A DNA stretch of 64,000 bases from Artemisia argyi (taxonomy: Eukaryota > Streptophyta > Magnoliopsida > Asterales > Asteraceae), in NCBI GenBank assembly GCA_030686995.1, contig CM060691.1, positions 90,641,055 to 90,705,054 of the forward strand, in the 5' to 3' direction. Shown here piece by piece: positions 37,716 through 49,049 of the stretch. The position numbers were made by a program, and so were the translations under genes. The notes beneath the pieces are model-generated. The model saw only the letters and a list, made by a program, of their open reading frames with translations, was not told where the DNA came from and did not search any database. Position 1 is the stretch's first letter. Each line of letters begins with the position of its first letter.

Positions 37716-39950
37716 TAACATTCCCTTTTGAATGTTCATATTGTTAATACGATTAGAAAATAATGTCTCATTAAAAACTTTGCCAGAAACCCAGTGGGAC
37801 AAAACTATGACTAAAGACAAAAAGAATGTAGCTCATATTATCTCTCTCTCATGACTATATTACTTGATATCTTAGTAAATAGGTCCACGAAATTATCACT
37901 TGAACGAGAAGTGTCTTGTCGCCTTTGATGTAACATTTATTGAATATTTTTTCCTGAAATAGTGAACTTGCATTAATAAATCAACAAATTACATGATTCA
38001 ATCACAGCCGATTTGATCAAGCTCAAATTGCTGATATTCAATTTGAACATTTCTTGAATATAGCAAGGCATGCTACATTATCTACATGCAACAGTTGGTA
38101 TCTCTTTTCTAGAATTTATGTATGGTTTGATGAAGTCGCCACGATTATTTGCTCTATCGAATGCCAAGAAAAATAGCCGCCACTTACAAAAATATATCCT
38201 TTTTGAGATTGATCATGATAAGTTAAACATATATACTGCACCTGTAAAAATAACTGAACTTGTTTTGATGGGTTAGTAAAATATAAACCCATATCCTTTG
38301 TACCTTGAAAATATTGAAATATTTGTTTTACTGTGATTCAATTTGATCACTTATTATTAGCGAGAATTTTAAATCATGACACGTGCTCTATGCATTCTAT
38401 ATTCCTTAAGGAACCTCAACATAACATGAGCTCTTGTATTATTATGTTAGACGCACACAAATTTCTCATATTGTCGGACATCATATTTCATTACTTACTT
38501 GCGTCTTTACATTATTAGGCCATTCACTTATACAACTGCACTTCTTGCAGTTATTCAAGATCCTCACCTTGTATTTATCATGCGCATTATTATATACAAT
38601 AGTATTATCGACGTCATTTCCGTATTTTTCGATTCCACACTCTACTAGACATTATATTATATCATTTATTGAGATCTCGTAGTTAATCTTCATGTCTAGT
38701 GTCTCTTAATAAGACTATTATGGGGTCTTTATACCTCGATTCGACCATCTTATTTTTTTGCTCCATTGTATCTATTCATTCAAGGACTTTTATTTGGAAT
38801 CGATTAGTCTATCACACTGCAGACGTGCCAATAGATTTACTACCAATCATTGATTTTACTGCTGGGGCACACATTATAATTGGAGCACTAGCAGCGTATA
38901 TATGATCTAGTCACCTTCTGTAGGTCATTAAATATGTCTATATGGAATATAAATTGTCCCTTGAGCTTCATGTTCATATTAAATAGTGTGAAGATCAATA
39001 TTTATATTATCATAATTCATTCCAAATTTCTCGCTGCTCATTCTCCCCCTGAATGAATTATCAATTCCAACATCACATTTCGCACAATTACAAAATCTCG
39101 CATGGGAAATATGGTTTGTGACAAAAAACGATTCTATTTGGGAGGATATAGATTAATGGTAAGATGCGAATTCATACGTTATAATATGCCCCATAAACTA
39201 AATGTTTTGTTCTCATAATATTATTAGCTTTGCAATCAACTGAAAATGTTTTATAAACGTTGCAACAAAAGCTATTCACGTATGAACATGGGTTACATAA
39301 AGTTCAACGCTTATTCTAATAATCGCCCTATACTTGAAAGTATTCACCACCATTCTCAATAATTTAATTTGGAATACCGTGTTCGCATTTTACAAGTCGA
39401 GCCACTAATCACGCTAACCTTAAGTTGTGTATGTGATGATCATTTTGACGATGCATCGATTTTAAAACATAAAGTGATTCTCATGGCACATGTATAGGCC
39501 TACATACACGCCCTTTTATCTTTTCCAAAATTTTATAAGAGAAAATCCTTACTTTAATTTAATTTGGTGGTGACAAATGAACATTTAACTTCTAATGAGA
39601 AGAATTATCTTTGAAGAAACTTATTATCCTTCTATACATTTCGCATCATTATTGACCCAGGATGGTACAACCGGTCATGCCACTTATTTAAATAATTTGG
39701 CTTATAAACTTTGGTTTACAACCACATATGCCTCAATTGCACTTGAGTTTATGCAAAAATCAATAATTTAAGGAATTTAATACAACATCGCAATCTCGAA
39801 AGAAATCTATAAAAGCTCTTTATGACTTCCATATAGTTCAAAACAGTGTTCACATCAGCCCGTAGCATTATTAACAAACAAATGTATTTCATATGGGAGA
39901 GGTTATTCCCATCCCCCTAAATTACAAGTGGCACCCCCTCCCACATTTTT
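37716..39950. other. Decayed copia-like retrotransposon remnant (tentative)
   Basis: The phrases GTCTCATTAAAAAC, CCAGTGGGACAAAAC (37763-37805) and TTCTCCCCCTGAATGA (39042-39057) are of the sort seen next to LTRs of plant copia elements. No domain can be read in any frame, and no LTR pair was found. Confidence 0.35.
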
Positions 39951-40493
39951 CATTATTTTTATTTTTTATTTTGTTTTTTATAATTTTGTTTATATTAAAA
40001 AACTATAAACTTGAAAGTACAGAACATAAAATATAAAGTTTATTAAGTCAAAAGCTTAAAACTGACAGAAAACACGAAACTGAAACTGCTAAAAAACTGT
40101 ATTGTACTGTAAACTAGGGAACAATAAGAATCTTTTTGTACTTTTACCCCTTATGTCACATTCAAGGGGGTATGTATAAAATAACCCTACATCAAATTAC
40201 ACTACTTACGAAGCACATACGTTTTACAATCAATTAAACAAATATATCGCAAAAAAGATAAAACTGTATGACAAGCATATCACATAATAAGTATATAACT
40301 ATTGATTCTAACTTTGTAAGGATAACACGATTTTAGCGAACATAACGATAATATGAGTTTTGTTTACGCTGATTTTCTTTGCAGTTATCTTGCTACATTA
40401 ATTGTGGCCTATCATATCCATAACATATTCATAAAATATACACTATATATGATAATTAAACCAACCATTTTTATAATTGAAACCTTCATTAAT

Positions 40494-40748
40494 TTACTCA
40501 TTTACAGCAAAACCCATGTCTCCCCAGTCTTCACCATAGGTGTTCTTGATCTCGACATAATGCTTCTTCTCATCTTGGTAAGTGTTGTTCATGCCGACAA
40601 TTACAACAACATGCCAAGGATCAACCTTGTAATACTTTTCATAAACAGATGAATTTTGGTGGTGAAATGGCCCAAATTTTTCATCTTGATAGGCTTTGGC
40701 TGCTATATCACTTTTGGAGAGATCACCCATGAGTATACTTGTTGACAC
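40494..40748 (-). pseudogene. Papain-like (C1A) cysteine protease fragment
   Basis: The minus strand reads PWHVVVIVGMNN, then KHYVEIKNTYGEDWGDMGF. These align with the catalytic His segment (HAV.IVGY) and Asn segment (W.IKNSWG..WG..G) of papain-family proteases, in the right order and roughly the right spacing. The sequence upstream of the His and the catalytic Cys domain are not present nearby. Tyr replaces the usual Trp after KN(S/T). A partial, probably dead gene copy. Confidence 0.7.
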
Positions 40749-40830
40749 CGGATTTTTGTGCCGTTCTTCCCAAATTGTGTAGCTAAAACCTTTTCGAACT
40801 TTCCTTTTTTTATCATAGTACTTTTATGGA

Positions 40831-41266
40831 AGAAATCCTACTCATAGGTGATTCCAATATCATTAGATTTACTCATTTCTTATGTTGTGTGTTTGGATTG
40901 AAAGATGTGTTCTAATAAAAGTCAGTGTTATATGATCTGTATAAGAATTTTTTATGTCTATAGTGTTAGATGGTGGTATTATATGCCAAGAGTGCTTCTA
41001 TTGGACCAAATTTCATGTCATCATGTGATCATTAGTTACAACTCTTAATCAGAATTTATTAAAAGGTGTTATTCGATACATTCTTTGCCCCACATCTCCT
41101 ACAAACATAAGAGACATTGTGTATCTTAGTACGATCTTTACATTGACCATATTAGTTAGGTCTTCCATCATAGAGACCAACATTTGTCTAGTTGCTGATG
41201 AAGTTGTGTGTTATTGTTTGATTGATGAACGTAATGATATTGGAATCACCTATGAGTAGGATTTCT
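40831..41266. repeat. Perfect inverted repeat (about 33 bp arms, 370 bp apart)
   Basis: Arms 40831-40863 and 41234-41266 are exact reverse complements and contain CCTACTCATAGGTGATTCC. The loop has no gene. Could be a MITE with eroded ends or a hairpin-forming transcript region. Confidence 0.8.
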
Positions 41267-42098
41267 GAGGAACAACATTTTTTTGTACTGATGTCCTCGT
41301 GGAGTACAAGTTTTAAATTTATAACACGATCTACCAATGATTCAAACGAAACACATACGAGCAAGTATACTCGTCCATATGTAGTACAAGATGAAAAGGT
41401 AAGCCGAGGTCATTCACTAGGATTTGTTTTGTTTTATGAACCGTAAGTTTTGATTATAATCTATAACTAAGAATGGATTCTTAAGCAAGCAAAGAGTGAT
41501 GATGATGATATAAATTCAATATATTAAAAACTACACTTGCCTAGACTAGTTTGCACATTACACATAATATGATTATGACATATGGTTCAAATTGACAATG
41601 ATCACTAAATTGGATGGTGTCTAGTTTGATTATTGGGTGTACTAATCTCCATTACTTTTAACACTTTCAATCCTCGTCAAGATTTTAAGATGACAAAAAC
41701 AACTTAAGGATTTGACCAAGTAAAATTAACACAACTCAATTACTTGATTCGCTTTCATTTCACAAGCAATTGACAATTATCCTTTTTAAGTTTTCCAAGT
41801 TAAACCAAGTTACTTAAGAAATGGTCAATAAATAAGGTAAATCCTTCATAGACAAAGGTTCTACAATTGATTAAATAACAATGTCTCTTTCGACCTATTA
41901 CACCATTACTAATCAATCTAACTTGACAACTCTTTTGATTATGAAAACTTTGAAAACATAATTCGATCTTAGTATTAATCCTTCATTAGTTTAGAACCAT
42001 ATAGTCATACTCAATTATATTTTATGCAACAATCATCATCTAGGCAAGTGCACAAGGCACTTAGCCGCTCATGGCAAACAAAGAAATAATCACAGAAA
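41267..42098. other. Intergenic DNA
   Basis: No coding or mobile feature recognised; AT-rich with scattered stops in all frames. Confidence 0.5.
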
Positions 42099-42107
42099 TT
42101 GTATCAC

Positions 42108-42407
42108 GAGAAAATTGCAAAAATCGTCCTTGTGGTTTGGCCAAATTGCACGTTTCGTCCTTACTATTCATTAATTGCAAAAATGGTCCGGATTTGACAC
42201 TGTTTCATTTACTTTTGGTCCTTCGTCCTTGCAACCACAAGGACGAAACGTGCAATTTGGCCAAACCACAAGGACGATTTTTGCAATGCCGAAGGACCAA
42301 AAGTGAATGAAACAGTGCCAAATCCGGACCATTTTTGCAATTAATGAACAGTAAGGACGAAACGTGCAATTTGGCCAAACCACAAGGACGATTTTTGCAA
42401 TTTTCTC
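42108..42407. mobile_element. Foldback MITE with 9-bp TSD (Mutator-type)
   Basis: An exact duplication TTGTATCAC (42099-42107 and 42408-42416) flanks 300 bp that is inverted-repeat almost throughout. Ends begin GAGAAAATTGCAAAAATCGT, and a TTTGGCCAAATTGCACG block occurs several times in both orientations. Short open frames here are by-products. Confidence 0.9.
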
Positions 42408-42416
42408 TTGTATCAC

Positions 42417-43046
42417 TTAAAAACATAATTAAAGAGTCTTACAAAGTTGTAATGATGATTACAAAAGTTAGGAACTATGATGAGGTTATCAACAATGATT
42501 CCTTGAATGATTACAATGGTTGATGATGATGAATGTAAGTCACTTTTCTTTCCTGCATTTTCTTCCTTGAGAGCCTTCTTGAGAGAGATAATGATGTGAA
42601 TGAAATTAGGATAGCATATGATTGGTATAATATTGATGTCTTTTCTCTTGGCTATGCTTCTAATTAATATAAAAGGCTACACTTGGCCAACAAGCAAGTT
42701 TCTTGGGCACAAAGTGTCATAAAATTCTGCACTTGGAGTAATTGAAGAGTAATGACAACCCACTTGAAGAGTTTGATCATTAATAACAACCATTAACTTG
42801 ATTCTTTATCTTTAACAATCTCTTCAAAACTTTTTTTAGGGGAAGAATCATGCATTGTACATAAGCTCTTGGTTAAACGACTTTTCTCCTTCTTTTAAGC
42901 TATACTCTTGAACTTGCTTGTACCTGAACTTTAATATATCTTTTGTACCTATTTCACACAATATGTCCACAAATACAACCAAATACAATGCACAAGCATA
43001 CAAATAATGTGAATAAAACATGTACAAAATGAGCGTTATCATGTAC
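42417..43046. other. Intergenic DNA
   Basis: Nothing recognised. It borders the 43.05-kb repeat copy. Confidence 0.5.
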
Positions 43047-44512
43047 CGACTACCAAAGTGAAGGTTTTAGAAGTGAAATTTATGAACAAATAACAATATG
43101 TATTAATTTGATACTCTAGTATTTGTGAAACTATATAACACCATATAGCTTATGTGCTTTTAGTGACCCCGCGTTGGATTGTTTAATCTGACAATAAATG
43201 AGACTCAAAATCAATAATGTAAACGTAAATAAAGAAATTAAACCTACCCTTGGCGTGCACCTGGCATGGATTGCATTGGAGTAACTGCAATTTTGTAGAA
43301 CACGCCTTAACCTGACTTCAAGCATGAATCCACTGTCTTTCTTAAACAGTATATAACAACTTCATATATCTCATAACATTGAATCGGTTATAAAAATGTT
43401 TTACTAGTATAAATTTAACTAAAATTACAAAGCTACAACTTGAATTGTACAAATTTACACATGATATTAGCTCGGGACACATTATTCAAGCTCGGCCTTG
43501 GCTTGTTCTTACGACGGATGGTTAAGTGAATTAAAAGTTTCGACCTTATTAAAACACATACATATAAATTTTTATTATATATGATGCTCGTTCATGCTCG
43601 CCTTTGATGCACCGAAACGCCTGGAAGGCCCGCGTGCCCGTTTGGGAACGGGGTGGGAACGGAAACGCGGCCGAAACGCCCCCGAAACATTTCCACGACG
43701 TATCCCTAGCCGTTTCTGGATTTCCAAGAAGTTTCCATGCCGTTTCTTTTGAGTTTAACGGGATTTTTCTGATTTAACAAGCATTTCAATGAGGCTACAA
43801 TGGAATCCAACAGTTGGTGAGTTAGATCTTTTCCGAAAAAAGAAACAAAGAAAACTAAAAGAACAAGATGAAATGGCTGAAGAATCTGCTGCCGGAAATT
43901 GTTGCAGGAGTTTGTTTAAGAAGATGAAGAGTACTTTTGTTTCTGGTGACATTTTACCTTGTGGTTTGGATTGTACCACGTGGATTTAGGATAGAGTAAA
44001 ATCACTATTTTGTATTTCTTTTCCTTTTTTTCGTAATATCCTTTTCTATTTCTTTTTAACAGTGGGAGATTTTATTAATTTCTTATCATGTTATGTCTAA
44101 CAAGTTTATTACAATTAAATTGTTGCCAATTTTTTTCAGCTTTTCTATGTGGCGAGTTACACGTTTAAAAATGTTACATTTATAATTAATTAAACTAATA
44201 ATAAACTACTTTTAGTGAATATATTTTTAATTTTTTATGTGGCGAGTTACACGTTAATATATTTTTACTTTTTTTTTTATATTTTTTTTATTGTCGTATG
44301 TATGCCGTTCTCGTATCTTCAATTTTTGATTTTGTTGTTTCCCGTTCCCGTATCCTTTTGCCGGTCCCGTTTCGGTGCTACATAGATTCTCGCAAAGCTA
44401 TATATTCGATGAAATTCCAGAAGAGGTCCTGAATTCATGGGGAGCGTGAAGATTAGACCCGTCGCCAAGTACCCTCACCTCTTTTTAGACACCACACCAT
44501 TTGAGAAAACAA
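43047..44512 (+). repeat. Dispersed repeat, copy 1 (with hAT insertion and gypsy pol end)
   Basis: Matches 45060-45745 at high identity from the ACCGACTACCAAAG phrase to ACACCACACCATT, apart from the 784-bp insertion at 43602-44385. After the insertion the plus strand shows the usual C-terminus of gypsy pol in two frames (DEIPEEVLNSW then KYPHLFLDTTPFEKTN), so at least this end belongs to a gypsy element. Confidence 0.75.
43602..44385. mobile_element. Small hAT-type element, 784 bp
   Basis: The other copy of the repeat at 45.6 kb gives the empty site. The insert ends are CTTTGATGCACCGAAAC and, inward from the right, CTATGTAGCACCGAAAC (14 of 17 match). Flanks ATGCTCGC and ATTCTCGC form an 8-bp duplication with one mismatch. 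Both subterminal zones are unusually GC-rich, with repeats such as GGGAACGG and CCGAAACG. A 66-codon frame at 43789-43989 (KKKQRKLKEQDEMAEESAAG) has no recognised relatives. Confidence 0.82.
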
Positions 44513-45059
44513 ATTGAACTTCGGGACGAAATTTTTTATAGGGGAAGATTGTGACAATTGACATTTTCAGGTTAATATAGTATAGATCTATAAAATAAAA
44601 TAAAAACTATAACCAACTTAACCGGCACCTTATATCGATCAAACACTTAAATTTAATTCGTATTAACAATGGAAATAAAATGATCGAGGGCTTACAGAGT
44701 TTTGAGTTATTGGATGGAAAGTTTAATTATGATCCTATGAGTGATGCAAATGTTTAGAAAGAATTAGGTGTCATATGAGATATATGTTTGGAGTATTACT
44801 TAATTTTATTATTCCATGTTTGTACATACCCAACATGGGCTTAGTTGGTTGTTGTAATGGACTTTTTAAAAGTAAGGTGTCTTAATATAATCGAGAAAAC
44901 TTATTTTAAATAATTATTTTAAAAAGGGTTTTAGCTATTAAATAGCCACATACTTTCTGAAATGTACCGATATGGTACGTGTACTAATTTTGTTCCAATA
45001 TAATACGTCTATTTTTGAGTTTGTGCTAATATGGTCATGTTTTAAACAGCTACCGGTAA
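44395..45059 (+). mobile_element. Gypsy pol end, polypurine tract and start of 3' LTR (fragment)
   Basis: After the pol remnant comes AACTTCGGGACGAA, then the polypurine tract ATAGGGGAAGAT (44538-44549) and an LTR start TGTGACAATTG at 44550. The same order as 3433-3471 confirms the boundary. The LTR is cut off by about 45059, where the second repeat copy begins. Confidence 0.7.
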
Positions 45060-45745
45060 AACCGACTACCAAAGTGAAGGTTTTAGAAGTGAAATTTATG
45101 CACAAATAACAATATGTATGAATTTGAAACTCTAGTATTTGTGGAAGTATATAGTACCAGCTAGCTTATGTGCTTTTAGTGACCCTACGTTGGATTGTTG
45201 AATTTGGCAATAAACGAGACTCAAAATCAATAATGTAATTAACGTGAATAAAGAAATTAAACCTACCCTTAGCGTGCACCTGACATGGATTGCATTGGAG
45301 TAATTGTAATTTTGTAAAACACGCCTTAACCTTACTTCAAGCATGAATCCACTGTCTTTCTTGAACCGTATATAACAACTTCATATATCCCATAACGTTG
45401 AACCGATTATAAAAATGTTTTAATCGTATAAATTTAACTAAAAGCACAAAGCTCAAACTTGAATTGTACAAATTTACACATGATATTAGCTCGGGGACAC
45501 ATTATTCAAGCTCGGTCTTCGCTTGTTATTATGACGGTTGGTTAAGTGAATTAAACTCGAGCACGTTTATTAGTTTTGACCTTATTAAAACACATACATA
45601 TAAATTTTTTTATATATGATGCTCGTTCATGCTCGCAAACCTATATATTCGATGAAATTCGAGAAGAGGTCTTGAATTCACGGGGAGCGTGAAGATTAGA
45701 CTCGTCGCAAGTACCCTCACCTCTTCTTAGACACCACACCATTGG
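45060..45745 (+). repeat. Dispersed repeat, copy 2 (empty site for the hAT element)
   Basis: Diverged duplicate of 43047-44512 without the 784-bp insert. The minus strand keeps a short open frame at 45132-45344 homologous to that at 43131-43325, with an in-frame three-base difference. Confidence 0.8.
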
Positions 45746-45754
45746 ATAAAACCA

Positions 45755-45940
45755 AGGCTATCAAAAACGCGATTTTACACATAGGATCGTTTGATCTTAC
45801 GTGCCCACAGTCAAAAACGTGTAGTATCGCAATAGGATCGAGTTTAGGTGGGATCGTACGTAGGATCGTAAACTCGGTCGTAAGATCGTAGAATCGTGGT
45901 ACGATACGAGTTTACATATTTGATAAAATGCTAAAAATAA
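45755..45940 (+). mobile_element. Single end of a transposon with GGATCGTA subterminal motifs
   Basis: It begins CAAGGCTATCAAAAACGCG and is followed by many GGATCGTA/CGTACGATC-like words in about 180 bp, the arrangement seen at hAT-type ends. No matching opposite end was found nearby, so it is a truncated copy. Confidence 0.45.
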
Positions 45941-46026
45941 AATCACGACTTACTACTTACTAGCCCAGTAGCCCACTACTTCTTATGCCCAAATTACTTT
46001 TATTCCCGCTAAAGACTAAAGTCACT

Positions 46027-47500
46027 AAAGTACTGCATCTGTGTTTCTGATGAGGCGAAAAATGATCCGTATTTAGGGGGTCATTTAAGCCCGAATCCGA
46101 ATTTATTTGATCAAATATTGCCCTAAATCGTTCCTTTTGTGATTTTAGGTACTTGGAGAGTGAATTCTGGAAAAGAAGCCATTTTGGACGTTTTTGGAGC
46201 ATAAAAGTGAAGAAAACGGCAAAGTCTCAATTTTCCATGCTGGGAACAGTAGGTGACGGCGTCAAGAGTAATTCCCTGACGGCGTCAAACCTCAATAATA
46301 AAAATCCGTAGTTCATGAAGGCGTCAAGAGTTGTCTTGACGGCGTCAAAACCCCAAGAATAAAAATCCGTAGTTGATGACGGCGTCACACACAGGGCGTC
46401 AAGAGTAATTTGTGTGACGGCCTAGGCCTTGACGGCGTCAGAAGTAGATCAAGGCCGTCCGAGGAAGTATTTGGCGGCGAGGTGACGGCGTCACATTGTT
46501 TGTCTTGACGCCGTCATCCCTATTTTTCTATATATAGTTTTCTAGTTTTTCACATTTAAAAGAGAGAAGTTTTGGGAGAAACCCTAAAGACAATTTTGGT
46601 GTAACTTTACAGGTTTTTCAAGGGTTCCAACCCCTTGATACCTTGCATGATTAATCAAGATAAGTGTTCTTCTAATTCAATCAATATGTGTATGTGTTGG
46701 TTGTCTATATCTTGTTCTTGTCTTGATTCTATCATGCTAGGCTAGATCTCCTTTGTGTTTGCTTAGATCTAATGAAACCTATATATTGATTATGTGTTGA
46801 TTACTTGTTTATTCTTGTCTTGGATGAATGATTTATATGTTAGGCTTAAGAAAACTGGCAGATCTCCAAATGGTAACATGCTTGAACGTCTTAAGAAACA
46901 TGAACCGAGGCGTACTAGGTCTTTATTGGTTGTATTTAATGCATGAGCCACTGTTTACAATCCCTATAGTTGTGCTGGGCATGGTGTAGGAGGAGATAAG
47001 AGCTCATAGAATTGGGGAGTTATGTATGCCACCCCATGAATGGTATTAAGGAATACAATCCGTCATCCATGCAATTATAACAAGTAATTAACGTGTAAAA
47101 GATATCTAGGGAGTAGTGAAATCTAAGTAAACACATTTTCTCCAATTACTGCTCACAACCTTAGTATAATTAGTTTATTTTCATTTTTAGTATTTTATTT
47201 TGATTGCATCTTAGTTTTGGGTTAGTTAACTAGCAACTAATTCCGCCCTAATCCTTCAAAACCCGATATTTTACTTGCTTTCATAAAAATATAAAAATAC
47301 AAAAATAATCATCCCTCACCTTTAGAACTAGTAATTAGGCTTTCTAATCCTAGCGACACTATTCCTAAGCTGAACGATCAATCCCCCGGTACTTGTCACT
47401 ATACTATACTACAACGATCAGGTACACTGCCTGGTGGGGGTTGTAAGCTTCTCGAGATCCCTCGAGAGGTAAAGCCTGTTGCGATTCCCACGCATCAGTT
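46027..47500 (+). repeat. LTR-like repeat (Athila/Tat-like features)
   Basis: The first part is the inverted relative of 1-363. It has a TATA-like TATATATAG at about 46530-46540, a leader, and a 3' part ending with TATACTATACTACAACGATC and GGTACACTGCCTGG near 47400-47435, phrases typical of the 3' ends of some plant gypsy LTRs. Exact ends were not found. Confidence 0.45.
46250..46530. promoter_or_regulatory. Cluster of TGACG(G/C)CGTCA palindromes
   Basis: Seven full 11-base palindromes and several half-sites lie within 280 bp, just upstream of a TATA-like stretch. TGACG/CGTCA is the core recognised by TGA-type bZIP factors (as-1-like). A regulatory role is inference. Confidence 0.55.
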
Positions 47501-47993
47501 TCATATTTCATTTCACCCAAATCAAAATAAAAACCTAATTCCCCAAATCCTAATTCCATGAAAAAATTAGTGTTATTCGTCTCTTGTTCTTATTACTCGA
47601 AGCAAATTAGTCACAGACTTACAGGTAATTATTGGCTTTTCATAGTTTTTAAGTTGTAATTGTAGTGAAGTAATTTCTTGTTAGTGATTAATTAATTGTT
47701 ACTTGTTAGTTGTTATCTTATTCTAATACTCTAATAGGAACTTAATTATAGCGTTTTATATGTATTGAATATTGATTGTGATAATGCCAGATATGCAGAT
47801 GATTACAGACATTTAAAAATTAAAATGGTTAATAAGGAGTGAAGGACATATAAAGTTATAAACCAAATTCATTCGTGTGGTTGCATTGCGTAATTAATTT
47901 GGTTATTTGTTACAAAGAAAGACGAACAAGTACATAAAACTATAAAAGTATTATGCCATTGAAGCATTTCGCATCCTGATCTTGTTCACAAAC
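47500..47993 (+). other. Possible 5' UTR exon and intron start of the hAT gene
   Basis: AAACCTAATTCCCC-rich DNA followed by CTTACAG|GTAATT at about 47625 looks like a leader exon with a splice donor. The next acceptor in the right context is TGTCTACAG at about 57416, directly before the hAT start codon. The 9-kb element at 47994 lies between. Inference only. Confidence 0.35.
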
Positions 47994-48952
47994 TGTAACA
48001 CCCCAACCCGTCGAGGGTAAAGATATCACAATAAATAGTGTCCAACAGAGCAAAACACAAGCTTAATACTTTAACAATACAATGTGTACAAAGGTTACAA
48101 TGAATTCCAAAATAAGGAAGATACAATAATAAAACAAAGTCCATTAATTAAAGGAACTCTAAGGTTGGTCCATACTCTCTCATCCCCAAAGCTAAACCCC
48201 GCATCCTAGCTTAAGTACCTGCCGCATGGAAAAGAAAACGCGGCTGAGCATAAAAAGCTCAGTGAACAGATATCAATCGAATAGCAAATACAATACAAAA
48301 GAGATATGATAAAACAAAGGAATGCGAAGATAGTTTACATATGGTGTTAATGGATAGTCAAAGGTTGTCAAAGGTTAAGTATAAAGGTTAAGAGTAAGAT
48401 GTAATGTATGTGAAATTCAGTATTTCCCCAGGCCCAATCAATCAATCAATACAATACAATAGTAGCCCAATATGGAGTAGCTAGCTCCCAATATGTGAGG
48501 GGTTGCAATGCACGCACACCCAGTCACCAATCAATGTAGCAATAATCAATGTAGTCAATATCACAATCAATCAATCAATCAATCAAATCTAGGATGCATC
48601 CATATGCCCTTGTAAACAAGTCATAATCATAGCAGTAGTCGATAATCAAGTAGGGACGGTGGGGGACATCTCTCCAGCCCCACTAGAGTACATAACATTG
48701 GTGCATCAATGCTATGGTTGTGGCTACTCCATAACAAGTAGCTCCTGGGTAAAATACTGAAGGGTTAAGTAGTCAAGGTTCAACATCAAGTACAAGTGTC
48801 AAGTCAAAATCAAAGGTTCAAGTCAAAGGTTCAATATCAAGTGTCAAGGTCAAAGGGTCAATCAAAGAGTCAATATCAAAGGATCAATATCAAGGGTAAA
48901 TCAAAGGGTCAAGATCAAGGATCAATGTCAAAGGGTCAATCAAGTAATATAA

Positions 48953-49049
<97 letters not shown>

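Noticed and set aside
42108..42407. CRISPR-like alternation of repeats
   Set aside because: The repeats are inverted, not direct; the unit has TIRs and a 9-bp TSD; and the host is a plant.
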